A DNA stretch of 64,000 nt from NCBI GenBank assembly GCA_007570785.1, contig ML661799.1:1463598-1527597 (forward strand). The letters run 5' to 3'. Of this stretch, positions 1-11,851 are shown piece by piece (positions within the stretch are counted from its first letter, which is position 1; every line of letters starts with the position of its first letter). Under the pieces are notes generated by a model. The model made no database searches. It had not been told where the DNA came from and worked only from the letters and a program-made list of their open reading frames with translations. Position numbers and translations under genes: made by a program. This DNA comes from Antilocapra americana (Eukaryota > Chordata > Mammalia > Artiodactyla > Antilocapridae).

Positions 1-118
1 CTGTAAATTGAGGTTAATAACAGTGGCACAGTTTTAAGGCTGCTGTTAGAATTAAATGAAATCATGTTGTCTTTAGCACAAGGTCAGGCACACGGGAAGT
101 ATTCAATAGACGCACATT
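1..118 (+). repeat. MIR SINE, 3' half
   Basis: The segment follows the MIR consensus from the 'tgtaaaatgaggataataa' zone through 'attaaatgagatcatg' to 'gcacagtgcctggcacacagtaagtattcaata'-type sequence, with many substitutions. It is cut by the window edge, so the tRNA-like head is not seen. MIRs are old tRNA-derived elements mobilised by L2 and are no longer active. Confidence 0.7.
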
Positions 119-844
119 AATGCCAGCAAACTGTGTAGCTAGCCTCTTGCAATGAGTGCTCAATAGCATCTTATGGAATTCATCACAGGACTCCAGGGGC
201 TAAAGACAGATTGCAGCCCTTCCATGTCCCTAGAGTGGGATGATCCAGGCTTCAGGGGAGGATGCAGCTAAAGCTGTGGATGAGGACTAGGGGGGAGCCC
301 AGGATAGCTGTCAGCTCCTTTGTGTGCTGAGCCAACAGGTCCACCATCCAATCTTAATGATCCTGCCTAATGGGGTAAAGCAATTATGATTCACAGAAAA
401 TTGGCCATTCAGCAGCTGGGAAAGCAAAAAGCCTTCAATGGCACAGCACAATCACCAGGTCAGGAGAGAGGCCCAGGTGTGCCAGGAGGGACCTGCAGGG
501 GCCAGGACCCCTGGAGCTGCCATGTGGAAAAGGGGAGGGCAGAAGGTCTTCAGTTCACTCGGATATGAGTCAAAGAAGCGGGGAGTGGAAGAAGGGATAC
601 AGAACTCCCAAGGTGGGCTGTGAAAGTGAACACACCGAGAGGGCTGTTCTGGACCCCAGCATTCCAGAGTTCATCTCAGCTATCCCTCTGCCTCTGGAGA
701 ACCCAAAACAGGTCAAGGAACCAAAGCAACTTAGTCGAGTCAAGGTGAAGTTTCAGGAAAACACTTACCCTAGGGTAAGGTGGCCTGGATAGTAGTAATA
801 GAAGTAGTAGCGGTGGTGGTGGTGGCAATGATTGTGACAGCTTC
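119..844. other. non-repeat sequence, no gene recognised
   Basis: I see no recognisable repeat family or exon here. Short open frames between 386 and 792 have no family features, no domain motif and no convincing splice context. The stretch ends in a short trinucleotide-rich patch. Confidence 0.6.
791..826. repeat. trinucleotide-rich patch (AGT/GGT)
   Basis: About 36 bases alternate imperfect agt/aat units and then five ggt-type units. This is a short imperfect simple repeat, possibly variable in length between individuals. Confidence 0.7.
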
Positions 845-1068
845 TTATGAACTTGGCACTGTGTTAAGCTCTTTACATGGGTGATCCCATTTAATCCTCA
901 CTAGTTTCATGAGGAAGATACTATTTTTGCCCATTGTACAGATGAAGGAATGAGTGTCCATGTGTACAGAAATTGCCATGAATCACCCAGCTAATACATA
1001 GGTGATCTGAGATTTGAACCAATGTCCTTGTGATTCCAAAGTACCTGCTTTAACCACTCCTCTGGGCT
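845..1068 (-). repeat. MIR SINE, nearly full length
   Basis: Read on this strand it runs from 'cttggcactgtgttaagct' through 'cccatttaatcctcactag', 'gatgaaggaatgag' and 'gatttgaacc' to 'tttaaccactcctc', which is the MIR consensus in reverse complement. The order of blocks is intact; identity looks moderate, as expected for an ancient element. Confidence 0.85.
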
Positions 1069-1361
1069 AGTAGCTTCAGCAGAACAAGCTCAGTTACTTG
1101 ATCTGTGAAGAATCTCTAGCCCAGAGTTGTGTGGGAAACTCAAAAAGAGGTGGGCCTGTTGGTACCAGAAATGGGAGTTGCCACTTCTTCTTTGTCCTGC
1201 CTACTGGGTGGGGCCAGCCCGCTCAATGGAGAGTCGAGGACTCAGGAACCCAGGCTGGAAAAGAGAGTAATCATTTTCTTTTTACATTTTTTACAACAAG
1301 GTCTTTGAAGGCTTTCGAGGTGCTTTCACACACCCTCTAGGATGCCTGCTATTCTCTTACT
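1069..1361. other. non-repeat sequence
   Basis: Nothing recognised. The open frame at 1098-1340 has no homology that I can name and no coding-like features. Confidence 0.5.
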
Positions 1362-1562
1362 TAGCTTCTCCAGTGGCTCAGAGGTAAAGCATTCACCTAC
1401 AATTCAGGAGACCAGGGTTCAATCCCTGGGTTGGGAAGATCCCCTGGAGAAGGGAATGGCAACCCATTCCAATATCCTTGCCTGGAGAATCCCACGGCCA
1501 GAGGACCCTGACAGGTCCAAGGGGTCACAAAGAGTTGGATGCGACTAAGCGACTAACACTTC
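1362..1562 (+). mobile_element. Bov-tA SINE
   Basis: A tRNA-Glu-like head ('ggctcagaggtaaagcatt', then the B-box-like 'ggttcaatccctgg') is followed by the Bov-tA body 'gaagatcccctggagaag' and the tail 'cacaaagagttggatgcgac'. Bov-tA is ruminant-specific; its 3' end derives from BovB, whose enzymes are thought to move it. The element is close to full length. Confidence 0.93.
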
Positions 1563-3235
1563 CCAACCCCTATAGAGAGGAAGCCCCTGGGGCAACGGTG
1601 CCTTGGGACAAACGTGCCACTGACACTGGGGGTTCACCATATCCTGTAGCCTCCACTCAGCACAACCTCTGACCCTCAGCCCCTCCGGGTCTCAGGCTGC
1701 CCTGCTGCTGGTCACTCACAGGCACCCAGGTCTGGAGTCCACCGGAAGCTGCCCCAGAACTCAAGGGACAGATACGGAGGCAGCTGTTCCCAAAGGTTTC
1801 TGACTGCTTTCATCTCTTTCTCTGCACCTTCACTCCCCTCGGCATGTGCTGGGATCTGCTGGAGCAGGGAGGAGAGGGATCTGGGGCTGGTGTGGAAACA
1901 GGTTGGGTCGGGTTATCTGGCCTGAGATAAATCTATGGTGGACTGAATCACTGCCCTTCTCCCCACCATCCTCTCGGTCCTCCAAGATCTCAGCTGCAGA
2001 GCCAGCATTGCTTTGTCAGCAGACTGTTCTCTGTGTCTGTGCACAGTCCTCAACCCTTCATCTATCATCCCCACTGCACCTCACCCATCTCTTTGTTCTC
2101 TGTCTCCTCCACTTCTCTCTGTATTCACCCTGCCTCTCAGCCTCCAGGCTGCTCTCCATTTCCTCCCACGCAGCAGAGAACTGGAGAGAAGGGTCTCTGA
2201 GCTGGGAGGAGACCTTACACTTTGCACTGCCCCCCTCTTTCATTCCACAGGTTGATTAGAGGCAGACTTCTGTCTGGGCGCCAGGGCTCTTTACTTCCTA
2301 TTTAGTGTTAACCTCCTTCAGCGAGGAAGCTTGTCAAGTTCCAGGAGCAATTTCCATTTCCAGTGCCTAGGACTGGGCTGGCTACAAGAAACCACTCTGC
2401 AGGGGTGGCTAAGTGGCAGACTGTCCTTTGTCCCCACTTGCTGGCAGCAAGGAAATGGACTAAACAGTGACGGATGGCCTTGGTGAGCCCTGAGATCCAA
2501 TCTTTGTTTCTACTTGGTTTCCCCTAATATGAAGAGAAGCTCCTGAGATTCCAGTACAGGTCCGAAGATGGACTTTGTGTCCAATGGAGAACTTTGGCCC
2601 AGAGAAAAACAGGTCGTGTGTAATTAGACGTGGTTCCCAGAGGCTGCCTTGCCACCCCCACCCCCTCCCCTGTTCCCACTCCCTGGCCTTGGCTCTCTGA
2701 GTCCTTGGATCTCTGAGCAAAGAATTTTCTTCATCAGAGAGTAATTGCCCCTGGCTCCCCTCACTTCTAATCAACAAGACAAGGTATTAGTTCCTGGGAG
2801 CATGATTGATTTCCAGGGACTTGGAACTTAATTACATTTTTGCAAAGTCTGTTTGGAATCCTCAGAGAAGCCAGACACTTCTTTGAACTTACCATGTAGG
2901 AGGGCTTCCAGCATCTCAAATATTCCATTCATCCTTCCTCTGGCCAACGGAGGGACATTCTATGGCTGTCAGTTTTCATCTTTCCTTACCCAGGATCCCC
3001 AACCCCTAGAGTTTGACCAGAAGAATTCTGTTTCTCAAGCAGAATTCCTCCCGTGGTCCTCCCCACACCAGCAGTCACGCCATGAAGCCCAGGGAAGCAT
3101 GAGTCCTGCCTGGAATGCATGCCCCTGTGCCCCTCCCAGCTCCTGTAGGCCCAACCCGCTGGCTTCACCTGCCACGTCAAGCTGGGCCTGGCTTCTGGTT
3201 CCAATCTCAACCTCTTTATTATTCTAACCACCATC
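1563..3235. other. non-repeat sequence, no gene recognised
   Basis: This 1.7 kb holds no repeat that I can place. Open frames of 60-137 codons occur on both strands, but none shows a signal peptide, a known motif or flanking splice sites that would support a gene. Confidence 0.5.
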
Positions 3236-3515
3236 ATCTAACTTATTAATAACTACCATTTATTAAGCACTAACTCAATAACACTAATATGCCAGGCTCT
3301 GTAAGGTACTTTACACACATCAGCTCATTCCATCTTCACAAGAGATCCGCTGTAGTAGATATTACTATTTACCAAGACGTTACTACATTCCCATTTAACC
3401 AGGAAGAAATGGAGGCTCAGAGAGGGTCAGCACTTTTCCAAAGATAGAACTAGAGGTGGCCAAACTGGGCTTTAAGCACTCCATGCCTCTGGATAATTAC
3501 ACCATGGCCAGTTCA
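3236..3515 (-). repeat. MIR SINE, diverged
   Basis: The order 'accatttattaagcacta', 'atgccaggctctgtaaggt', 'catcagctcattccatc', 'atggaggctcagagag' and 'ctttaagcactccatgcc' follows reverse-complement MIR, with insertions near 3262 and 3375. It is strongly diverged. Confidence 0.8.
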
Positions 3516-4586
3516 GCACATGTTCTGCAGCCCTGCTGACCACCTCTGCCCCCTGTCTCTCCAGGGCCACCTTGCCTGTGGTTGCATGTACCCTGCAGGC
3601 TGACACCACTTTCCCCAGCCTGATGGAACCTGTGTTGCCCCTTCATTCAAAAATACCTGCTAGCAAAATAAAGCAATTGCAAAAAGATAACAACTTTTCT
3701 CTAAGTGCAAAGTTATATCAAAATTAAAGTTTCTAGGAGTAGAGTTCTGGTTCAATGTGTCTATTATAGCAGTTTTGCTATCACAGTCTATATTGTTCAT
3801 TTTACATATTTTACATTAATGGTCAAAAGCTCAGGGATGATTTTAGTAACACCTATATAATAAAGTCATATGAGATTGTTTTTGAGGTAACAAGGTGTTA
3901 TAAATAAATAAATGCTGTAAGAAACAAGATGTGCTTGATGACAACTTCATGCTTGCCTGACTTCTAAGAATCACACGAGCTGGATTCCTTATCCGTCTGC
4001 TAAAGCCACCTGCCAGGATGTCTCCCATCAGAGCTGTTCCCTCCCTGGTCACCAGCATCACCCACACTGACTGCACCCCTGGGCTGTGCTCCCTACCATT
4101 CGGGTGCTTAAAGCTGTTTCTTTCAGACATGTCCCACACCACAGGTGGGTCTCATCCAGGGTCTGCACAAGGCTGCATGGTCACACTGTGTCCTGAGATG
4201 TGGCTCAAACCCTAGTCTGTTGTGAGTAGCTGAGACAAAAGAGAGTCTGAATCCGGGGGCATCCACTGCCTTGCCCCACTGAAATCTGCCTCCTTTCATA
4301 GGCCCAGAGCTTCTAGATTATTGTACAAGATGCAATTTCATTGGAGAGTCTTCCTCGCAGACTCACTTGCTCATATGTTCAATCCTGGAAGGATGGAGTA
4401 ATCTCCTTCAGTGGGGAAACCTGTCAAGTTCTGGGAGCAAGTAATATTCCCAGGAGAATTTCAACTTTGGAGGCTTCCTGTGGACTGTGTGTCTGGTTCG
4501 AGGAGCACAAATTTTGAGGGCATGGTGGGGAAAGGATCTAATATATTTAGTAAATTTACAAACTTGGATCTTTCTAGTATGGTGTA
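3516..4586. other. non-repeat sequence, no gene recognised
   Basis: The first part is ordinary mixed sequence and 3650-3930 is AT-rich. No repeat family or exon is recognised. Open frames at 3843-4142 (minus) and 4018-4215 (plus) overlap each other and look like chance. Confidence 0.5.
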
Positions 4587-4804
4587 GGGGCTTCCCAGGT
4601 GGCATTAGTGGTAAAGAACCTGCCTGCCAACGCAGGAGATGAGAGTTCGATCCCTGGGTTGGGAAGATCCCCTGGAGGAGGGCATGGCAACCCACTCCAG
4701 TTTTCTTACCTGGGGAATTCCATGGATAGATGAGCCTGGCAGACTGTAGTCCATAGGGTCACAAAGAGTCAGACACAGTTGAAGTGACTTAGCACACAGA
4801 GCAT
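4587..4804 (+). mobile_element. Bov-tA SINE
   Basis: It starts with the typical 'ggggcttcccaggtggc', has the B-box-like 'gagttcgatccctgg', the body 'gaagatcccctggaggag' and the end 'cacaaagagtcagacac' followed by 'gaagtgacttagcac'. It is full length and only moderately diverged, so a fairly recent insertion. Confidence 0.95.
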
Positions 4805-6302
4805 TGTGTAAACCAACAGGTAAGTCCCAATCCACTTGCTCAAAGTTTATGTCAGTGAAACATGCTGCATCCTTAGAAGACAGGGGAAGTCAGCATATAT
4901 GAACAGCATGGTGTGGGCAAACTATGGACCCTGCCATATAAATGAGCCAGCGTGTGACTTTTCCACCCATTTCCACTGTCAGTACAGATGCAGTCTCTGA
5001 AACATCTGTCCTTAAACTTTCTCTTAAAAATACAGTGAGCCAGCTCCCTGGGGCATGAGTTCTTCCTTCGCCAGTATGTGGCTCCGCCCCAGCCCTTCTT
5101 GGAGTATCCCTGCCATTTCCCCTCACCTTGGCTGGCATCCAGGTCAGGGGTATCCTTGCTCACCAATTTCAGATTCACATGCAAGGCACACTCTAGAGCT
5201 CATAAGAACCAGATCTCCTCTAGCTACAGGCATCCCTAAAGATGCTTGTCATATATGAGAGCCACCAAGTCACTGTTGGAAGAGGAGGCAAGAGGGAGTG
5301 ACAGTGAAGAAAGGGCATTGAGGACTAGGGTAGAAAAAGTATAAAAAATTCACATCTGCAGAACTTCCCAAACTTTCAGGGGAGGTAAGGAGATTAGCAG
5401 TCTGTCTCCTTCCCACTCTCCCTGCCAGCCACTTGCTACCCCCATTTACATGGGCCCATTTATCAAATGACCTGGAAATGTCCGCCAGCAGCCAGGTCCA
5501 ATCTTCCCAGACAGCAGTGAAGGCCAACCCTATTCAGTAGCAAAACTCAACTCCAATCGCCCCGGGGGGAAAAGCAAGAAGGAGAAATATCGCATGGGAC
5601 AAGGATGCGACAGAGAGAAGAAAACCTCCCAATTCAGTCCAGGAACTGCACAGGAAGTCACATGAAGGGAGAGCAGCTGGACCACCTTGAAGCCCCAGAT
5701 GTGAGATGATGAGCAGAGATGAGTGGTGGATGACAGGGTCTGGGGTGACAAGGGGAGAGGGGCCTTGGGGTCAGGCCCAGCTGCTTCATCTTGTGCAGGA
5801 AGATTGGATCTAGCCATCTTCCCTTCCCTCAGTCCTACATGATCCTTCTCTGACTTAATTCTCAGCTGTGGCTTCTGGTTGTGTTTTTCTCATTTCCAAG
5901 ACCATCTTCACGGCTCCCCTTCACTCCTTACTCCACTTGCCCATTCATTTCCAAAGAATGACCCCAGGCCTCTCCTTCGTTTGTGTTAGACCAGACCTTT
6001 GCCATCATCTGACATTTTGTAACAGAGCCCATCCATCCCTCCTTCACCCCTGACACCTCCTCCTCCTAACCTCTCTCCAGGGGCTCCCCCTGAAACAGAA
6101 CCAGAAATCAGTGGCAGAGGAGCAGGCAAAGGAAAGGCAGTGGAAGAAAGCTGTGGTTTTAGGCTCAGGGGCTGCAGGCTTCTCTGGCTGGAGCTGCCCT
6201 TCCTCTGAGAAGCTGGTAAGAGGACAGCCCAGCCCCAAAGTGGAGTGCAGAGCTGGGGAAAGTAAGAGGGAGTGAGCCTGGGTAATGAAAGCCATTATAG
6301 TC
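4805..6302. other. non-repeat sequence, no gene recognised
   Basis: About 1.5 kb with no repeat that I can place. Several open frames of 60-103 codons overlap on both strands without recognisable motifs. Nothing supports an exon. Confidence 0.5.
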
Positions 6303-6480
6303 ATAGATGCTCTGTGTCAGGCATAGTGTTAAACCCCTCTCTCATTTAATCCTCAGAGCAGCTGTAGGCAGGAATTTTCTCCATTTACAGGTGAGAAACC
6401 CAACTTTCAGAGAGTTTAGGTAATTTTCCCAAGGCCACAAAAACAAACAAGACCAAGATTCAGATACATCTGGCTGTTGT
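6303..6480 (-). repeat. MIR SINE fragment
   Basis: Reverse-complement MIR order is seen: 'tgtgtcaggcatagtgtta', 'tctcatttaatcctcagag', 'tccatttacaggtgagaaa', 'ttttcccaaggccaca'. The tRNA-like end is decayed. Confidence 0.85.
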
Positions 6481-7559
6481 TCCCAGTGAAAATCTTAGCT
6501 TCACTGCTCAGCTCCCACCTCTCACTAGCAGGTAAGAGACAGCAGATATGAGAGGATTGGCTGTACTGAGCCCCAGAAGGACCCCAGGTCCCCATCCTGT
6601 TAGCAGCCAAGGGGTCCTCACCAGTCCTCTGTATGTATCCAAGCTCCTCCCCCAATGGCTCCTGAGGTCACCCCTCCTATGTTCTCACCTCATCCTCAGA
6701 CTTTGGTGGCATCTGGAGCTGGGACTCAGGACCCCCATCATGACTTCCTGTTCCACTCACTGCCTCTTACTGTGATTTTTTTTTTTCTATTCTGTCTTTA
6801 TTTTACTCGTCATAAAGGGACTGATGATTATCAGCATCTCCTTCTAGTCTACAGAATTTCCTGGGAAGCATTAAAAATGAAAAAAATAAAAATGAAAAGA
6901 TAGGCACTCTTGAAAGAAGGGCATTTGTCACTGTTGACGTTACCATTTCACCTGAGCAACAGGAGGTTCTCCTCCAGACCCACTGCCCCCTTTGTTGTAG
7001 GAGTCATGGAGTGGCCTGAGAGTCAGCAAATAAGCTCAGAAGTTCTAGGACTCATATAGAGGGTCAAATGCCCTAAAGAGACTACCTGATAGAGCTTTTT
7101 CCCCAGACCAGGTCAAATGCACAAAGGTCTGGGCCGGGCCAGGTGTGGGGCAGAGGAGTTCTCTCACTTGGCACAAGAAAAGAAAGGATTAAAATATGAA
7201 AAAGTAAGGGAGAAAAGATCCTATTTTTTACATCCAAAAATTCACCCAAGTGATCAAGCTATATGAGCTGTCTGAGTCTTTCAAAACAGGCAAGAGTTCT
7301 GCCTAGTCATGTCAGGCTGGGCTGGACTGAGAAGACACATTTATAAAACATCAAAAGGAAAGTTCCAGTAGCTGCTCACAGCCGTTAGACACAGCTCCCC
7401 TAGGAATTTCTTTCCAAAGGGATATTTCAAGGGTCTCATGCATGAGAAAGCAAGGGTTGGAGATTCACATGATAACCATCACCCCTGCGAGAGGTGGGGA
7501 AAGTTGAGGCCCTCAGAGAACAGATGTTTTATTTATCTATTTGCTTTTAGACATATGCA
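6481..7559. other. non-repeat sequence, no gene recognised
   Basis: It contains a short T-run at 6778-6789 and an A-rich patch near 6880-6900. No repeat family or exon is recognised in this kilobase. Confidence 0.5.
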
Positions 7560-7706
7560 ATGATAACACATTCAATTCCTCAACTAATATTTACAGATTA
7601 CTTTATGCCAGATGTTGTGCTAGATTTGAGTATGGATGAGTAGTGATTAAAATGTGGTCCCTGCTCCCCAGGAATTCTTGAGTAGTGGGAAAGACAAACA
7701 TACAAT
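7560..7706 (-). repeat. L2 LINE 3' end, part 1 (split by L1)
   Basis: The text 'aactaatatttacagatta', 'tatgccagatgttgtgcta', 'gtggtccctgctccccagg' is the reverse complement of the L2 3' region. The match stops at the L1 insertion point and resumes after it at 16566, so both pieces are one old L2 copy. Confidence 0.75.
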
Positions 7707-7717
7707 AATTAACCAGC
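7707..7717. repeat. target-site duplication of the L1, left copy
   Basis: The 11-mer aattaaccagc occurs here and again at 16555-16565, immediately flanking the L1. It marks a single target-primed insertion event. Confidence 0.9.
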
Positions 7718-9078
7718 GTGGGGGTCCTAAGATGGCGGAGGAAGGACGGGGAGACCAATCACCCCCCCCACACACAAATTCATTAAAAGAACATTTGAAT
7801 GCTGAGCAAATTCCACAGAACAACTTCTGAATGTTGACAGAGGCCACCAGGCACCCAGAAAGGCAGCCCATTGTCTTCCAAAGAAGATTATGTGCCTAAT
7901 GGCAACTCCCAGCAGAGAAGTAGCCCAGATGCTTGCATCCACCACCAGCAAGCAGGGGCTGAACAGGGAGGCAAGGGCTGCATTGCTTAGGGTCAGGACC
8001 GGGCCTGAATGCCCTGAGGGCAATCCGAGGGAGGTAACATGAGACAGCAACCCAAACTGTGGGATAGCCAGAGAGAGAAAAAAGAGAGAGAGAACCTTCC
8101 CGTGAAAAGCCCTAACCTAAGGCACTGCCAGCCTGCTCACAGAGCAAAGGACTGAGTGAATACCAGAGGAGAGATAGCCAGCAGCGGACTGGCACATCCC
8201 CCGCTGGAGGCAGAGAGGCAGGCAGGCAACAGCCAGAGAGGGAAAGGGGCATCCTCTACCAAACTGCGAGCAGGCTCCCAGTTGCTAACCAAGTCTTTCT
8301 GGGATCCTGATCGGTTGACATCTGCTGGGAGGGTCGCAGCCAGACATCAGCTCCCCGGAAGAGACACACAGCACACCTGAGAGGGCACTCCCAGGAAACC
8401 TAGCGGCTGGGACGGGGGAGGCGATAAGACACACCACACCTAGGGAGTGAGCGCTCGCCAAGCACCTGGTCGCCTGAGCTGCTTGGACCTGGGAAGGGCA
8501 CAAAACCCAGGCCCAACTGAGTCTGCACCTTTGTGGAGTACCTGAGAACCTGGACCTGAGCAGGTTAGACTTGGAAAGTGCATGCAACCCAGGGCCTGCT
8601 TTAGGCAGTTCCCCTGCAGAGCAACCTGGAGCCTGAGAAGTGTAGACTGGGAAAGCACACACACTGTGAGCCGGGGCAAACCCAGTGTGGCCGAGACACT
8701 GCTAGCACTCCCCACACATGCCAGTGATATTTGTTTGCAGTGTTCCTCCCTCCCCACAGCACGACTGAACAAGTGAGCCTAAATAAGTGACCACCTTTGC
8801 CCCCTTGTGTCAGGGTGGAAATTAGATATTGAGGAGACTTGCAAACAGAAGAAGCCAAAATAAACAGAAGGGACTGCTTTGGAAGTGACAGGTACAACAG
8901 ATTAAAACCCTGTCGTTAGCACTGACTACATTGGAAGGGGCCTATGGATCTTGAGAAGTATAGCTGGAACAAGGAACTATCTGAATCTGAACTGACCCCA
9001 CACTGCCCACAACAGCTCCAGAGAAATTCCTAAATATATTTTTACTATTATAATTTTTTAAATTTTTAAATTTTTTAA

Positions 9079-9315
9079 GGGAGGAGGGAGGGGAGTTCTG
9101 GAGGGGAAGCATATGTAAACCCATGGTGATATCATGACATTGTATGGCAAAAACAATAAAAATAAATAAATAAATAAATAAAAGAAAGGGAATTTGAACC
9201 TAAAAAAAAGGAATAAGACAAGTGAAAATGATAAATACATGGTTAAATATATTTTTTTTGTTTCCTTAAAAAATAATAATAATAAAGAGTACACTATGTT
9301 ATATGCAAAAAAAAA
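9079..9315 (+). mobile_element. nested L1 3' end with a second A-tail (possible 3' transduction)
   Basis: A 5'-truncated L1 3' UTR end ('gaggggaagcatatgtaaac', then 'gacattgtatggcaaaaac') finishes in an aaataaat-type tail at about 9159-9183. About 120 bases of non-L1 sequence follow, with aataaa at 9290-9295, and then a second A-run at 9307-9315. The host L1 leader resumes at about 9316. The flanks are AT-rich, so the target-site duplication is ambiguous. Confidence 0.7.
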
Positions 9316-9410
9316 TTTTTTTTAATTTTTTAAATTTTAAGTCCTCTATTACTCCTTTAATTTGCATTTTTATAGGCTACTATTACCTTGCAAAAAAAAA
9401 AGACTATTTT

Positions 9411-9719
9411 TTTTTTTTTGAGATCTTTTTTTTTTTTTTTTAAATTGTTTTTGCCATACAATGTCATGATATCACCATGGGTTTACATATGCTTCCCCTC
9501 CGGAACCCCCCTCCCTCCTCCCTCCCCCCCGGGAAATCTCGCTGCACCAGTCCCGAGCATCAATCCTGGGCTGGCGATTGATTAGACACATGACAATTAA
9601 CATGCTTCAATGCCCTTCTCCCATATCATCCCACCCTTACCCTCATCCACAAAGTCCACGAGTCTATTCTATACATCTGTGTTCCTTTTGTTGTCTCCCA
9701 TGTTGGGTTCTCGTTACTG
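9411..9719 (-). mobile_element. nested antisense L1 3' end
   Basis: A T-rich run (the A-tail in antisense) is followed by the reverse complement of the same L1 3' UTR type as at 9079 ('gccatacaatgtcatgatat'). It continues upstream to 'gggttctcgttactg', the L1 sequence just after the ORF2 stop. Left flank aaaagactatttt (9398-9410) and right flank aaaagactctattttt (9720-9735) form an imperfect target-site duplication. Confidence 0.85.
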
Positions 9720-10880
9720 AAAAGACTCTATTTTTAAAGCAAACTTCATGTATATTTTTTATAATTTTTGTGATTGTTTTGCTTTTTTATATTGTATTTT
9801 TAAGAGTTTAATCTCTACTCTAGATTTTTAATCTTGGCTTTTTGGTATTTGTTATCAATTTTGTACCTTTAAGAATCCAATCTTCAGTACCCATTTTTAC
9901 TTAGGCATGTAATTACTGGCTTGATTGCCCTCTCCCCATTTTGACTCTCCTTTTTCTCCCCTAGGTCACCTCAATCTCCTCCCTCCCCTTTCTCTTCTCT
10001 ACTCAACTCTGTGAATCTCTTTGGGTAGTCCAGGCTGTGGAGAACACTTAGGGAACTGATTGCTAGCTAGATCTGTCTCTCTCCTTTTGATCCCCCCCCC
10101 CTTTCTCCTCCCGGTCACCTCTATTGCTTTCCTCCCTCTTCTCTTCTCTGTGTAACTCCATGAACCTCGCTGGGTGTTCCAGGCTGTGGAGAGCACACAG
10201 GGATTTGGTTACTGGCTAGATTGCACTCTCCCCTTTTGATTTCTCCTCTTCCCATCCTGTTCACCTCTATCTCCCTCCTCTCTCTTCTCTTCTCCATGTA
10301 ACTCAGCAAAACTTTCTGGGTGTCCCTCATTGTGGATAATCTTTTCTCCATTAACCTATATGTTTTATCATCAGTGCTGTATGGATGGAGAAGTCTTGAG
10401 GTTACTGTAAGAATAAGACTAAAAACCAGAGGCAGGAGGCTTAAGTCCAAAACCTGAGAACACCAGAAAATTCCTGACTCCAGGGAATATTAATCAATAA
10501 GAGCTCATCCAAAAGCCTATATACCTATACTGAAGCCAAGCTACACCCAAGAGCCAACAAGTTCCAGAGCAAGACATATCACGCAAATTCTCCAGCAACG
10601 CAGGAGAATTTAGTATTTTAATTAATATCCTGAGTTTTAATATACAGTCTGCTCAAAGTCGCACCAAACCCATAGACATCTCAAAACTCACTACTGGACA
10701 CTTCTTGCACTCCAGAGAGAAGAAATCCAGCTCCACCAACCAGAACACGCTTCTCTAACCAGGAAACCTTGACAAGCCACTCATCCAACCCCACCCACAG
10801 GGAGGAACCTCCACAATAAAGAGGAAGCAAAAACTGCCAGAATACAGAAAGGCCACCCCAAACACAGCAATCTAAACAAG

Positions 10881-11805
10881 ATGAAAAGGCAGAGAAGCAC
10901 TCAGCAGGTAAAGGAACATGATAAATGCCCACCAAACCAAACAAAAGAGGAGGCGATAGGGAGTCTACCTGAAATAGATTTCAGAATAATAATAGTAAAA
11001 ATGATTCAAAATCTTGAAAACAAAATGGAGTTACAGATAAATAGCCTGGAGAAAAGGATCGAGAAGATGCAAGAAATGTTTAACAAGGACCTAGAAGAAA
11101 TAAAAAAAAGTCAATCTATAATGAATAATGCAATAAATGAGATCAAAAACACTTTGGAGGGAACCAACAGTATAATAACGGAGGCAGAGGATGGGTAAGT
11201 GAGGTAGAAAATAGAATGGTGGAAATAAATGAAGCAGAGAGGAAAAAAGAAAAGAGAATTAAAAGAAATGAGGACAACTTCAGAGATCTCTGGGACAATG
11301 TCAAATGCCCCAACATTCGAATATAGGAGTCCCAGAGGAAAAAGACAAAAAGAAAGGCCATGAGAAAATACTTGAGGAGATAATAGTTGAAAACTTCCCT
11401 AAAATGGGGAAGGAAATAGCCACCCAAGTCCAAGAAACCCAGAGAGTCCCCAACAGGATAAATCCAAGGCAAAACACCCCAAGACACATATTAATTGAAT
11501 TAGCAAACATCAAACACAAAGAACAAATATTAAAAGCAGCAAGGGAAAAACAACAAATAACACACAAGGGAATTCCCATAAGGATAACAGCTGATCTTTC
11601 AATAGAAACTCTTCAGGCCAGAAGGGAATGGCAGGACATACTTAAAGTGATTAAAGAGAAAAACCTACAACCCAGATTACTGTAACCAGCAAGGATCTCA
11701 TTCAAATATGAAGGAGAAATCAAAAGCTTTACAGACAAGCTAAAGCGGAGAGAGTTCAGCAACACCAAACCAGCTCTTCAACAAATGCGAAAGGATCTTC
11801 TCTAG
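10881..11805 (+). pseudogene. L1 ORF1 (RNA-binding chaperone), broken
   Basis: ORF1 protein normally forms trimers that coat L1 RNA. Codons 1-105 from the ATG at 10881 give a basic N-terminus and a long coiled coil rich in Lys/Glu with regular Leu/Ile/Met spacing. The frame is lost near 11193, and an intermediate frame covers 11194-11324. Another one-base loss near 11324 moves into the frame 11305-11685, which holds the RRM-like and C-terminal domains (motif 'RHILIELANIKHKEQIL', then 'GIPIRITADLS'). TAA at 11683 stops this frame before the natural TAG at 11803-11805. All domains are recognisable in order, so the breaks are recent compared with the surrounding MIR and L2. No functional product is expected. 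Confidence 0.93.
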
Positions 11806-11851
11806 ACAGGAAACACAGAAAGGGTGTATAAACTCAAACCCAAAACAACAA

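Larger units (their letters stand above)
7718..10880 (+). promoter_or_regulatory. L1 5' UTR / internal promoter region
   Basis: This is the non-coding leader of the L1. It opens with aagatggcgg, which matches the YY1 site that positions L1 transcription starts in other mammals. At 9900-10340 it holds about three degenerate copies of a roughly 190-base block ('tgattgccctctccccatttt', then 'tctcctccctccc', then 'ggctgtggagaacac'). Two foreign L1 3' ends interrupt it. With these insertions and the decay of the downstream frames, residual promoter activity is doubtful. Confidence 0.75.

Noticed and set aside
1362..1562. tRNA-like sequence with B-box similarity (and the same in every Bov-tA and CHR copy)
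   Set aside because: These are SINE heads derived from tRNA-Glu, not tRNA genes; they do not fold into a full cloverleaf with an intact anticodon arm.
8285..8897. Antisense open frames in the L1 leader, reminiscent of primate L1 ORF0
   Set aside because: Three overlapping frames in different phases with no shared motif. Ruminant L1 has no established ORF0, and the location alone is not enough.
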